Shown one piece after another: positions 8,995 to 17,409 of a stretch of DNA of 64,000 nt. Source of the DNA: JAUILA01 sp964563925. GTDB lineage: Bacteria > Bacteroidota > Bacteroidia > Cytophagales > Cyclobacteriaceae. The stretch spans positions 1 through 64,000 of the forward strand of contig CAZLZD010000011.1 of the NCBI GenBank assembly GCA_964563925.1, given 5' to 3'. A program made the translations under genes and the position numbers. How positions within the stretch are numbered: position 1 is the first letter of the stretch; each line of letters opens with the position of its first letter. A model generated the notes under the pieces. That model was not told the DNA's origin, did no database searches, and was given only the letters and a program-made list of their open reading frames with translations.

Positions 8995-9996
8995 ATGAAA
9001 CGCCTCCTTATCCTTTTTTGTCCAATATTCATTTTGTGGTCCTGTACCGGAAAAACGGAGAACCGTACGGAACTCACTGATGCCGCAGCGCCCGCCACAT
9101 CCGGCAATCCGGTTTTCCCCGGCTGGTATGCCGACCCGGAAGTTACGCGTTTCGACGATACCATCTGGATATTCCCTACCTACTCCGACGAATATGACAG
9201 GCAGGTTTTTATGGATGCCTTTTCCTCAACCGACCTGGTACACTGGGAAAAGCACTCACGGATCATTGATACATCGCGGGTGGCATGGGCCGACAGTGCC
9301 ATGTGGGCGCCGGCGGTGATCAGGAAAGAGGACAAATACTATCTCTTTTTCGGGGCGAATGATGTGCACCCCGGACAAACGGGTGGTATTGGGGTGGCGG
9401 TCGCCGACAAACCAGAGGGGCCCTATGCCGACCTGCTGGGTAAACCCCTGATCGGGACCATTGAAAACGGGGCACAGCCTATCGACCAGTTCGTTTTCCG
9501 GGAAAATGACAGCACATTTCTTATGTATTACGGGGGCTGGGGCCACTGCAATGTGGTTCGTCTGAACGAAGACTTTACCGGTTTGATCCCTTTTGAGGAT
9601 GGCACCCTTTACCGGGAAGTTACCCCGGATAATTATGTGGAAGGGCCTTTCATGTTCAGGAAAGATGGAAAATATTATTTCATGTGGTCTGAAGGCGGAT
9701 GGACCGGTCCGGATTACCGCGTAGCCTACGCCATTTCCGATTCTCCTTTCGGTCCTTTTAAAAGAGAAGACGTAATACTCAGGCAGGATCCTGACATCGC
9801 CACCGGGGCAGGGCATCATTCTGTCCTGCATATTGAAGAAAACGACAGCTATTACATGGTGTATCACCGGCGCCCCCCGGATGAGACCGACCGGAATTCC
9901 CGCGTGGTATGTATTGACAGGATGGAATTCGACGAGGAGGGGAAAATAAAGCCCGTCCGGATAACCAATGAGGGAGTAACCGGCATTCGTTTGTAA
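8995..9996 (+). CDS. GH43 family glycoside hydrolase, lipoprotein
   Basis: 333-residue five-bladed beta-propeller glycosidase. The N-terminus MKRLLILFCPIFILWSC is a lipoprotein signal with Cys17, so it is likely anchored in the outer or inner membrane. The GH43 catalytic triad is visible: Asp in GWYADPEV (general base), Asp in QPIDQFVF (pKa modulator) and Glu in NYVEGPFMF (general acid). WAPAVIRKEDKYYLFFGA is the standard second blade, and GAGHHSVLHIEE plus YYMVYHRRP the later His-containing blade. Members hydrolyse arabinose- or xylose-containing glycans; the specificity is not predicted. The 170 bp in front contains no gene. Confidence 0.92.
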   Translation: MKRLLILFCPIFILWSCTGKTENRTELTDAAAPATSGNPVFPGWYADPEVTRFDDTIWIFPTYSDEYDRQVFMDAFSSTDLVHWEKHSRIIDTSRVAWADSAMWAPAVIRKEDKYYLFFGANDVHPGQTGGIGVAVADKPEGPYADLLGKPLIGTIENGAQPIDQFVFRENDSTFLMYYGGWGHCNVVRLNEDFTGLIPFEDGTLYREVTPDNYVEGPFMFRKDGKYYFMWSEGGWTGPDYRVAYAISDSPFGPFKREDVILRQDPDIATGAGHHSVLHIEENDSYYMVYHRRPPDETDRNSRVVCIDRMEFDEEGKIKPVRITNEGVTGIRL

Positions 9997-10056
9997 GTAC
10001 TTCATTCTCCTGCAATTTCTCCGGTCCTTCAGGTTACCACTTTGAAATGAATCGTA

Positions 10057-10083
10057 TTGAACAACAACACATTATATGTTCAA
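10057..10083. promoter_or_regulatory. Inverted repeat upstream of the BLUF gene
   Basis: TTGAACA at 10057-10063 is repeated as its reverse complement TGTTCAA at 10077-10083, with 13 bp between. It ends 26 bp before the BLUF start codon, where an operator would lie. No regulator is known for it, and a chance repeat in AT-rich DNA is possible. Confidence 0.35.
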
Positions 10084-10109
10084 ACATTTATTTTTAAACA
10101 ACCTACCCT

Positions 10110-10529
10110 ATGTTATCTTATATTGTCTATGTAAGCCAGCGCCATGCGACTTGTACCCAGGAAGAGATCGATAAGATCCTCGAGGCATGTGAACGAAACA
10201 ACAGCCACAGTGACGCCACCGGCGTGTTGCTTTACTCCGAATCCAAATTCATTCAGTACCTGGAAGGGGATTATAAAAAAATAATCTCCCTTTATGATAA
10301 GATCAAACAAGACCCGCGTCACAGGAATGTCGTAATGGTTCAGATGGGAAATATTGATGAACGCCTGTTCCCAAGCTGGCAAATGGGTTCCCGCCAAATC
10401 TCTGAAAACAAAGTCGATTATAAGACCCGCCTGAGCCATCAGGAATCTGTTACTTTCAATAACATCCTTGAGGGAAAGGAACAAACGGGAAATAAAAGCC
10501 TGGAGATGATCAGGAAGTTCTTTAACTGA
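10110..10529 (+). CDS. BLUF-domain blue-light photoreceptor
   Basis: 139-residue single-domain BLUF (FAD-binding blue-light sensor) protein. All photocycle residues are recognisable by spacing against AppA: Tyr7 (VYVSQ), Asn31 (ERNNSHSDATG), Gln49 (KFIQYLEG) and Trp90 (FPSWQMG). The domain covers about residues 1-95; the rest is a short, charged helical tail (residues 96-139) with no output domain. Short BLUF proteins usually signal through protein-protein contact. The gene stands alone, with an inverted repeat in front and a terminator hairpin behind, so the partner cannot be named from context. Confidence 0.93.
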   Translation: MLSYIVYVSQRHATCTQEEIDKILEACERNNSHSDATGVLLYSESKFIQYLEGDYKKIISLYDKIKQDPRHRNVVMVQMGNIDERLFPSWQMGSRQISENKVDYKTRLSHQESVTFNNILEGKEQTGNKSLEMIRKFFN

Positions 10530-10544
10530 TGCGGTTGATTTGAG

Positions 10545-10571
10545 CAGGCCGGAATACTAATTTCCGGCCTG
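10545..10571 (+). terminator. Terminator hairpin after the BLUF gene
   Basis: CAGGCCGGAA at 10545-10554 pairs perfectly with TTCCGGCCTG at 10562-10571 across a 7-base loop. A T-rich stretch (GAATTCTTTT) follows. It sits 15 bp after the BLUF stop codon. Confidence 0.75.
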
Positions 10572-10623
10572 AATTCTTTTAACGGATCAGGCATAATTGG
10601 CAGATTCCTCCTATTTTTCCGGA

Positions 10624-12822
10624 ATGATCCGGGTTGTGATTCTCATGTTGATGGTCCTGACTGCATCCTGTACGGGGGATTACAGGGAGGAAAGCACGCG
10701 TATAATGGCCGACTCACTGGCACTGATAGCAGAAAAAGCCTCCCCGGAAAATTATATTTACGCCAACACGAAGGTAGTGGACAAACTTTCCGGGATCGTC
10801 GAAACAGTAGCCTATGAGACTCCTTTCACACTACGCCTCGTCTATATCCGGCATCTGATTTACGCCGGAAGGTTTGAGGAAGGTATCTCCGAGCTGGAGA
10901 AAACATTAGCCGCCCGTTTCCCCGACGGAACAGTTACTCCGGAAAGCCGTCCCTACTACGAATTACTCGCCCTGGCGTACCTGCGTCTCGGTGAACAGGA
11001 AAATTGCCTGATGAACCACACGTCAGAATCCTGCCTGCTGCCCATCCGGGGAGAAGGAATTCATTCCATCCGCCGCGGATCCGAAAACGCCATCCGCTAT
11101 TTTCGGAAATTACTGGAAAGTGATACCACCGATCTCCAATCCCGGTGGCTGCTGAATATTGCCTACATGACGCTGGGAGAATATCCCGAAGAGGTACCGG
11201 GAGAATACCTGATCCCGGACAACGTATTTGATTCCGACACTGATTTCCCGCGTTTTCATGACCGGGCCATTCAGCTCGGTGTCGACCACACCTCGCTGGC
11301 CGGCGGCTCCATTACCGAAGACTTTAACAATGATGGATACCTCGATATATTCATCACTTCCTGGGGACTGACCGATCAGGCGAGGCTGCTGCTGGCAAAC
11401 GGGAAGGGAGGTTACAAGGATCACACAGAAGAAGCGGGGATTACGGGTATCACCAGCGGACTCAATGCCATTCAGGCAGATTACGACAATGACGGACTTA
11501 CAGATATTCTTATTCTGCGTGGCGGGTGGCTGCCGCGTATTGTAGCTCAACCTAATTCCTTGTTAAAAAATCTTGGGAACGGACGATTCAGGGACGTGAC
11601 CAGGGAAGCGGGTTTGTTTACCCGTTATCCTACCCAGACGGCCGCCTGGACCGACCTTAATCTCGACGGATTCCTCGACCTTTTTGTCGGCAATGAATGG
11701 TATCCAAGCCGGGTATACATAAATAACCGGGACGGCTCCTTTTCTGATGCCACGACCCAATGGACAAGCGGGATTGAAAATCTGGTGAAAGGAGTGGCCG
11801 CCGGTGATATCAATAACGACATGCTTCCGGATATTTACCTTTCCACACTCACCGGAGATAATATTCTCCTTCTCAATACGGGCGATAAACTGGTGGATGT
11901 GGCGCAGGAGGCAGGCGTGACGCAGCCCGACATGAGTTTCCCCTGCTGGTTCTTCGACTTTAACCAGGACGGTCACGACGATATCTTTGTGGCGGGCTAC
12001 CAGATTACTACGGAGAACGGGATGGATATGTCAGAGATGTTCCGGTCACTGACCCGGAATGTCGCACTTGATTACCTCGGCAGGGACCATGACGGGGAAA
12101 GCCCCCGCCTGTATCTCAATAAAGGTGATGGAACCTTCAGTAATGTGACTGATTCGGCAGGCCTCAATACGGTTCTGTACGCAATGGGTTCTAATTTCGG
12201 TGACCTGAACAATGACGGATATCCTGATTTTTATATTGGAACAGGCGCACCGGATTTTAACAGCCAGGTCCCGAATCGCATGTTTCTGAACGATGGTGGC
12301 CGACAATTCCTGGATGTCACCACCGCCGGCGGATTCGGACAAATTCAGAAAGGGCACGGCATCAGCTGGGCCGACCTGGACAATGACGGCGACCAGGATA
12401 TATACACGGTAATAGGCGGGGCCATGGAAGGTGATGTCTATGGCAATATGCTCTACGAAAACCCGGGCTTTGCACACCACTGGCTGGTTCTAAGGCTTGA
12501 AGGAACCACGGCCAACCGCTCTGCCATTGGTGCGCGGGTAGAAATTGTGACCAGGCAGCCCGGCGATTCCACGCAAACGTTCTATCATCGGATAGGGTCC
12601 GGAGGAAGCTTCGGAGCTAATTCCCTGCAGCTGGAGGCGGGCCTTGGTAAGGCACTTGAAATTAAAGAAATCACGATACACTGGCCTGTCACTGATGCGA
12701 AACCACAGGTAATCACCGGTTTGAAAATGAATGCACACTTCCGCATTAAGCAGGGAGAGGACCCTGAAATCATTCCTGAAAGGCCCTTTTCACTGAACGG
12801 GTCCGCACACGCAATGCATTAA
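10624..12822 (+). CDS. FG-GAP/VCBS repeat and ASPIC/UnbV lipoprotein (CRTAC1-like)
   Basis: 732-residue surface lipoprotein. The ATG at 10624 gives the lipoprotein signal MIRVVILMLMVLTASC; the open frame extends nine codons upstream to a TTG. Residues 20-200 are helical and TPR-like (EEGISELEKTLAA, AYLRLGEQENC). From about residue 215 there are repeated calcium-binding FG-GAP/VCBS motifs of the type DFNNDGYLDIF, DYDNDGLTDIL, DLNLDGFLDLF, DINNDMLPDIY, DFNQDGHDDIF, DLNNDGYPDFY and DLDNDGDQDIY, forming a seven-bladed propeller. The end (IGARVEI...FGANSLQLEAGLG...ITIHWP) is the ASPIC/UnbV domain. Such proteins are cell-surface binding modules in Bacteroidota; the ligand is unknown. Confidence 0.9.
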   Translation: MIRVVILMLMVLTASCTGDYREESTRIMADSLALIAEKASPENYIYANTKVVDKLSGIVETVAYETPFTLRLVYIRHLIYAGRFEEGISELEKTLAARFPDGTVTPESRPYYELLALAYLRLGEQENCLMNHTSESCLLPIRGEGIHSIRRGSENAIRYFRKLLESDTTDLQSRWLLNIAYMTLGEYPEEVPGEYLIPDNVFDSDTDFPRFHDRAIQLGVDHTSLAGGSITEDFNNDGYLDIFITSWGLTDQARLLLANGKGGYKDHTEEAGITGITSGLNAIQADYDNDGLTDILILRGGWLPRIVAQPNSLLKNLGNGRFRDVTREAGLFTRYPTQTAAWTDLNLDGFLDLFVGNEWYPSRVYINNRDGSFSDATTQWTSGIENLVKGVAAGDINNDMLPDIYLSTLTGDNILLLNTGDKLVDVAQEAGVTQPDMSFPCWFFDFNQDGHDDIFVAGYQITTENGMDMSEMFRSLTRNVALDYLGRDHDGESPRLYLNKGDGTFSNVTDSAGLNTVLYAMGSNFGDLNNDGYPDFYIGTGAPDFNSQVPNRMFLNDGGRQFLDVTTAGGFGQIQKGHGISWADLDNDGDQDIYTVIGGAMEGDVYGNMLYENPGFAHHWLVLRLEGTTANRSAIGARVEIVTRQPGDSTQTFYHRIGSGGSFGANSLQLEAGLGKALEIKEITIHWPVTDAKPQVITGLKMNAHFRIKQGEDPEIIPERPFSLNGSAHAMH

Positions 12823-12879
12823 GCAATCCATCCGGGGCGATATAGCACAATTTAAAAGTGGATTTCGTAATTTTTAGGT

Positions 12880-13974
12880 ATGAGAATAGTGATTACCCTC
12901 CTGCTACTGTCCACATGTTTTGCACTTTATGGGCAAAACGACCCGCCGGCCAGGATCACCGGAATTACCCTTGCTACCTATTCACACATGAAAATGAAGG
13001 ATTTCTATGAAAAGGTATTTGACATCCGCTTTACTAAAAGGGCGGTGCAGGGATATACCTTATATAACGGTAGTCTTGGTCAGGTGAATTTTGAACTCTG
13101 TCCGGCCGAACTCGCCGGAAACAATACCACACAAAACCGGCATCAACTGACGGTCGATACGGAAGACCTGAGCAGGACCATTGATTTGGTAAGAGCGCAG
13201 GGCGGCAGTGTCGAAAATGAAATAGCGATGTATGAGGGAAGGCTGATGGCGGTGATTGCTGATCCGGACCAAAATTCCATCATTCTCCGTCAGCGTTCAA
13301 TGATAACTCCGCGCGCGTACTTTAAAGCTACAGGAGTTGAGCCCTTCTGGTCCCTTGAGATCAACCCTGATATGCTTCGTTTCACCTCCCTGTCTGATGA
13401 TTACGGGTTATTTACGGCCCCTCACGTCGATCCGGAAAGAGCCATGGATGCACCGGTCAGAATGTACAGGGCATCGGGGGATAAAGGGATGCTTAAAGTT
13501 GAAATTATAAAGGGAGAATGCGTGAACAGCATGTCAGGAAAATCCTCCCCCTACAAAGTAAGGGTGGAGCTGAAGAAAGGGACCGGTTCAAACGTAAAGG
13601 AATTGGAGGGGTGTGGAGAATACCTGCCGGACAAACGGCTCAATGGTGTATGGGTACTCGATTCTCTTAATGGAAAAAAGGTCGTATCGGGTGACTATGC
13701 ACAGGAAGTGCCCAATTTGGAAATCAATGTCATTGAAAAATCCTTTGCTGGCTTTGCCGGATGCAATCGAATGTCGGGGGGCATATTCTCCGAAGAAAAT
13801 ACCCTGCGCTTTACCCGGATTGTCACCACGCGAATGTCGTGCCGGTATCAGAATAAGGAAACAGCTTTGTTAGAGGCGCTGCGCAACGTGACCACCTTCA
13901 AAATTTACCAAAACCATTTATATCTGTCTAATCCGAATGGCTCCAACCTGGTATTCCGGAAACTGGAAGAATGA
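12880..13974 (+). CDS. Three-domain secreted protein: VOC/glyoxalase-like + COG3650-like + META (HslJ-like)
   Basis: 364-residue protein with a signal peptide (residues 1-19, ...FALYGQ). Residues 25-138 form a VOC-type (glyoxalase/bleomycin-resistance) module ending IADPDQNSIILRQR. Residues 145-247 match the COG3650-type module (TGVEPFWSLEI...), which has a paired-Cys character (Cys214, Cys245). Residues 250-364 are a META/HslJ-like domain with LNGVWVLDSLNG, FAGFAGCNRMSGG and TRMSCRYQ. The COG3650-META pair is known in heat- and stress-related envelope proteins. The added VOC module in front is unusual. No enzymatic role is assigned. It follows the ASPIC lipoprotein by 57 bp on the same strand. 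Confidence 0.75.
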   Translation: MRIVITLLLLSTCFALYGQNDPPARITGITLATYSHMKMKDFYEKVFDIRFTKRAVQGYTLYNGSLGQVNFELCPAELAGNNTTQNRHQLTVDTEDLSRTIDLVRAQGGSVENEIAMYEGRLMAVIADPDQNSIILRQRSMITPRAYFKATGVEPFWSLEINPDMLRFTSLSDDYGLFTAPHVDPERAMDAPVRMYRASGDKGMLKVEIIKGECVNSMSGKSSPYKVRVELKKGTGSNVKELEGCGEYLPDKRLNGVWVLDSLNGKKVVSGDYAQEVPNLEINVIEKSFAGFAGCNRMSGGIFSEENTLRFTRIVTTRMSCRYQNKETALLEALRNVTTFKIYQNHLYLSNPNGSNLVFRKLEE

Positions 13975-14158
13975 AAATATCCTGCACTGTCCTTGGTTTT
14001 AAGGGCAAAGTCAATGCCCGGGAAAGCCCCACCGGATAAATTTTAAAAAAAAATCACTTTCCATTGCATACCTATTTGGTATTCTGCGGATTAATAAACA
14101 TTATCCAATCCGAAAGACGACATTCATCGTACATTCACTAAATAATTACTTGTTCTTC

Positions 14159-14923
14159 ATGAAATTCCACCACCTGTTTCTGTTCCTCCTGATCAGCTTT
14201 AGTTTAATTACCTGTTCGGATAAAGACTCCGAAAACGTCTCTCCCAACGCTCCCGACGGACACTACCTCCAGAATGTGGGGGCATCGGCCGTGGAGTTGC
14301 TGTCAGACCAAACGTTCAAAAAACTCACCATCCAGATCGTATACGTCGCCGGCTTCAAACCGGAAGGCACAGCGGTGAACCAGCTAACGGCTTTCCTAAA
14401 CAACAGGATCAATAAACCCGAAGGCATTTTTGTGCAGGTGAGTGAGGTTCCTGCACCCGAACGGGAATCCTATTCGACGGATGACCTCAGGGAGATGGAA
14501 AACCGGTACCGCACTGCCTTCACCCAGGATGAAGAGCTATCTGTATTCGTTTTTGTGGCGGACGGAAACTATTCCACCGACGATAATGTGCTTGGTGTGG
14601 CGTATCGAAATACATCCCTGGCCTTGTTTGGACAGAAGATCCACGAAGTGTCAGGGGGGATCGGGCAACCGAAACGCTCACTGCTGGAGGCAACCATACT
14701 GAACCATGAATTTGGTCATATACTCGGGCTTGTAAATGCTGGAACCCCCATGCAGGCCAACCACCAGGACGTAGCCCACGGGCGACATTGTATTGAGGAA
14801 ACCTGCCTGATGTACTGGTCGGTTGAAACCGGTGATTTCGTTGCCAATCTACTCGGACAGACATCACCCCCTTCCCTTGATGAGCACTGTCAGAACGATC
14901 TCCGGGGCAACGGCGGGCAATAA
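14159..14923 (+). CDS. Zinc metalloprotease lipoprotein (archaemetzincin-like motif)
   Basis: 254-residue lipoprotein. I start at ATG 14159 (MKFHHLFLFLLISFSLITC, lipobox LITC); the frame reaches a TTG three codons earlier. The zinc site is HEFGH (His183, Glu184, His187) followed by ILGL. It is then followed by a Cys-containing block, HGRHCIEETCLMYW, reminiscent of the HCx4C...M structure of archaemetzincins but with an insertion between. The ending lists CQNDLR. Proteins of this type in Bacteroidota are annotated as membrane metalloproteases; the substrate is unknown. It is followed by the Asp-box lipoprotein gene on the same strand. Confidence 0.78.
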   Translation: MKFHHLFLFLLISFSLITCSDKDSENVSPNAPDGHYLQNVGASAVELLSDQTFKKLTIQIVYVAGFKPEGTAVNQLTAFLNNRINKPEGIFVQVSEVPAPERESYSTDDLREMENRYRTAFTQDEELSVFVFVADGNYSTDDNVLGVAYRNTSLALFGQKIHEVSGGIGQPKRSLLEATILNHEFGHILGLVNAGTPMQANHQDVAHGRHCIEETCLMYWSVETGDFVANLLGQTSPPSLDEHCQNDLRGNGGQ

Positions 14924-14966
14924 GGTCTTCTTGGCAATTTCTTCAGATTTCCATAGCTTCGGATCT

Positions 14967-16178
14967 GTGAACCGAGTTACCCTATTCCTGATATGTGCCA
15001 GCCTGTCCCTGACTGGCTGCAGTTCGCCGGATACTTCCGGAAATAACCGTACGGAAGAGCCGCATGAAAATGAAATGAAGCTTATTGGCAATCCAGGCAG
15101 CCAGTCTCCCCACCTTTATACCAGTCCGGCCGGAATGGTATATCTCAGCTGGACAGAGGTGAAGGGCGATACCAGTACCCTTTTATTCTCCAGGAGAGGA
15201 AAAGACGGAGAATGGTCTGTACCGAACATCATTGCCTCAGGTACGAACTGGTTTGTAAACTGGGCAGATTTCCCGGTATTAACAACCGCCGATGATAAGC
15301 ACTTACTGGCCCATACGCTGCGAAAACGAAGCGAAGGGACGTATGACTATGACATCTGGCTGAGCCGTTCGGATGACGGTGGCTCAACCTGGAAGGATAT
15401 CGGTCTGCTTCATGATGACGGCATCGCCGCCGAACACGGATTTGTATCCACGGTACCCTACGGATCAAATTTTCTGTTTACCTGGCTGGATGGTCGGAAT
15501 ACAGCAGGAGAGGCGCACCATGGCGGCCATGGCGGCGCAATGACCCTGCGGGCAGCGATCCTCACTCCCTCCGGCGAAAAGTCAGAGGAATGGGAACTTG
15601 ACAGCCGGGTTTGCGACTGCTGCCAGACCACGGCGGCCATGACAGACCAGGGACCGATTGTTGCCTACCGCAACCGGTCTGAGGATGAAATTCGGGATAT
15701 ATATGTTACCCGGTGGGAAAACGGACAGTGGACAACCCCGGCACCGGTTCACGATGATCAATGGCATATTGAAGGATGCCCGGTGAATGGCCCGCAGCTG
15801 GCCGCGAAAGGAAATTCAGTTGCCCTGGCCTGGTTTTCAGGGGCCGAAGGGGACCCGGCTGTGAAAATTTCATTTTCCGGTGACGCCGGTAAGACATTCA
15901 CTTCGCCGGTCACTCTGCATCAGGCAGCGCCAATTGGCCGCGTGGACGTACTTTGGGTAACGGAGGAAAAGGCCCTTGTTACGTGGATGGAGAAAAAAGA
16001 AGTCAAAGGAGCTCTCGTTAATCCCTCGGGAGAAATTCTTACCCGCTACGAATTAGGCAGTACCGATGGGTCCCGGGCTTCGGGATTTCCCCGGATCGCT
16101 CAGTCCGGTAGCGACGTCTGGATAGCCACGACGAATTCTGATACAGAACGGATCAGCGTGCTTCATATGAAACCATGA
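14967..16178 (+). CDS. Asp-box (BNR/sialidase-fold) lipoprotein
   Basis: 403-residue lipoprotein if started at GTG 14967 (VNRVTLFLICASLSLTGC). The open frame extends back to 14823 inside the preceding gene, but that extension has no signal character. It has beta-propeller repeats with Asp-box motifs such as SRSDDGGSTWKDI and SFSGDAGKTFTS. This is the sialidase or exo-alpha-sialidase superfamily fold, yet I cannot see the full arginine triad of true sialidases, so enzymatic activity is uncertain. A CDCCQTT stretch near residue 215 could hold a metal or disulfide. It lies 43 bp after the metalloprotease gene. Confidence 0.7.
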   Translation: MNRVTLFLICASLSLTGCSSPDTSGNNRTEEPHENEMKLIGNPGSQSPHLYTSPAGMVYLSWTEVKGDTSTLLFSRRGKDGEWSVPNIIASGTNWFVNWADFPVLTTADDKHLLAHTLRKRSEGTYDYDIWLSRSDDGGSTWKDIGLLHDDGIAAEHGFVSTVPYGSNFLFTWLDGRNTAGEAHHGGHGGAMTLRAAILTPSGEKSEEWELDSRVCDCCQTTAAMTDQGPIVAYRNRSEDEIRDIYVTRWENGQWTTPAPVHDDQWHIEGCPVNGPQLAAKGNSVALAWFSGAEGDPAVKISFSGDAGKTFTSPVTLHQAAPIGRVDVLWVTEEKALVTWMEKKEVKGALVNPSGEILTRYELGSTDGSRASGFPRIAQSGSDVWIATTNSDTERISVLHMKP

Positions 16179-16256
16179 GCCAAAATTTTTATCAGGATTT
16201 TTTTTAAAAAATTGTATCTTATAAAAATCCGCTAACCAACCGATTCAATCCAGCGT

Positions 16257-16931
16257 ATGAGTACCCCGCTTGCCGCGTTCAAAAAGACAATCAGTAGCAT
16301 TGATTCAACTACCTATACCTGTTCGGTAACCGTTGACTGCGCTATATTTGGTTTTCAGGAAGGACATCTCAAGCTTTTACTCGTAAAACGGGCCATTGAA
16401 CCCTATAAAGATTACTGGCTTCTGCCCGGTGGTGCCATCGAAGAAGGCCAGTCTCTTGACGACGCCATGGACGATGTCCTTTTCAGCCTCACCGGCATGA
16501 CCCATATCCATAAGCAACAGGTACGCTGTTATGGCGAAGTAAACCGCCACCCCGTGCGCCGGGTTATTACCTTATGCTTCTACGCGCTGGTCAAACCCGA
16601 AGATCACCCCGTGATCCCCAAGAGTTATGTGTCCGATGTCAGGTGGTTTCCACTGGACAAAATCCCGCAGCTGGGCTTTGATCATGAACAGCTCGTGCAT
16701 GACGCACATGAACTCCTTCAACGTAATCTGGAAGAAAAATTATTGTTCGGAGAATTACTTGCCGATAAGTTCACCCTTAAGGAATTACAGGATCTCTATG
16801 AATCCATTCTCGGTATTTCCCTGGACCGGAGAAACTTCCGGAAAAAAATTCTTCAAAAGGACCTTCTCATAAATACAGGAGAAAAAAAACCCGGCGCCAG
16901 GGGAGGTCCCGAACTCTATCGTCTCAAATAA
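16257..16931 (+). CDS. Nudix-type transcriptional regulator (NrtR/AraR-like), probable uronate regulator
   Basis: 224-residue protein made of a Nudix fold (residues 20-150) and a C-terminal winged helix (residues 155-224, ADKFTLKELQDLYESILG...LDRRNFRKKIL). The Nudix box reads GGAIEEGQSLDDAMDDVL: the catalytic REUXEE is lost, as in NrtR and Bacteroides AraR-type regulators, which use the domain to sense sugars or nucleotides. It lies directly upstream of the hexuronate operon, and two near-identical palindromes TGTGTA-N5-TACACA lie between. My inference is that this protein binds those sites and answers to a hexuronate intermediate. No copy of the palindrome is visible before its own gene. Confidence 0.85.
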   Translation: MSTPLAAFKKTISSIDSTTYTCSVTVDCAIFGFQEGHLKLLLVKRAIEPYKDYWLLPGGAIEEGQSLDDAMDDVLFSLTGMTHIHKQQVRCYGEVNRHPVRRVITLCFYALVKPEDHPVIPKSYVSDVRWFPLDKIPQLGFDHEQLVHDAHELLQRNLEEKLLFGELLADKFTLKELQDLYESILGISLDRRNFRKKILQKDLLINTGEKKPGARGGPELYRLK

Positions 16932-16943
16932 TTAAGAAGAAGA

Positions 16944-16978
16944 TTGGATTTCTCAATAACTGTGTATAGATTACACAC
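16944..16978 (+). promoter_or_regulatory. Promoter/operator unit 1
   Basis: A TTGG (-33 type) at 16944-16947 is followed 19 bp later by a TAGATTAC (-7 type, consensus TAnnTTTG) at 16967-16974, which lies inside the palindrome TGTGTA-N5-TACACA at 16961-16977. It matches unit 2 with one difference across the 19 bp operator core. It starts only 12 bp after the Nudix regulator's stop codon. Confidence 0.65.
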
Positions 16979-17315
16979 AATAATGGATAGCTGGTTTCGT
17001 CCTGCTGACTGCATTTCTTCGAAATAAAACTTCTTCTAAGGGCTCTTTTCAGGTTAACATGTCAGCGGGGCGATTCCTTCTTCTAGTGCTTCCTCCCTTT
17101 ATCAGCCCATCTGGTTCCTTTTCGCGCTAATTCAATGGTTTTCGGACGTTTTCCGGAATCTCTCCATGATGCAGAAATCTTATTCATTTTGCTTCAGAAT
17201 GCATTTTTCTCAAATAGTATGGCCCGTTGCTGAAAAAATGATAAATTCATCGGGAATCACAGGCAGGAATTTTCGATCTCTTCAATAATCCAGCGTGCGA
17301 AATTTCTGTTTTCAG

Positions 17316-17350
17316 TTGGTTTATTTTAATTCTGTGTATATATTACACAC
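17316..17350 (+). promoter_or_regulatory. Promoter/operator unit 2, in front of the hexuronate operon
   Basis: Same layout as unit 1: TTGG at 17316-17319, then TATATTAC at 17339-17346 as the -7 element, lying inside TGTGTA-N5-TACACA at 17333-17349. It ends 59 bp before the GTG of the operon. A bound regulator would cover the -7 element, so repression is expected. Confidence 0.7.
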
Positions 17351-17409
17351 TTTATGCGCTGACCGTAGTATTTTTACCGGGCCGGCCTGTTTACTTAACC
17401 AGATTTACC

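Larger units (their letters stand above)
16932..17409. other. 478 bp non-coding region with two promoter/operator units
   Basis: Between the Nudix regulator and the first catabolic gene there is no ORF above 30 codons that I would support. The region begins and ends with near-identical promoter/operator units (16944-16978 and 17316-17350). The 337 bp between them is ordinary AT-rich sequence with only tiny ORFs (a 14-codon one starting at an ATG near 16983 and a 23-codon one near 17059), which I do not call as genes. It may hold a small RNA, a decayed gene or just a DNA-loop spacer. Confidence 0.6.

Noticed and set aside
9256..10005. 249-codon ORF on the minus strand opposite the GH43 gene
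   Set aside because: It is a shadow: its sequence has no domain or signal, while the plus-strand GH43 frame has all catalytic residues.
14823..14966. 48-codon N-terminal extension of the Asp-box lipoprotein
   Set aside because: It overlaps the metalloprotease gene, has no signal features, and a GTG at 14967 gives a perfect lipoprotein signal.
16980..17315. Two tiny ORFs of 14 and 23 codons between the operators
   Set aside because: No start signals or homology could be seen; reported as part of the non-coding region only.
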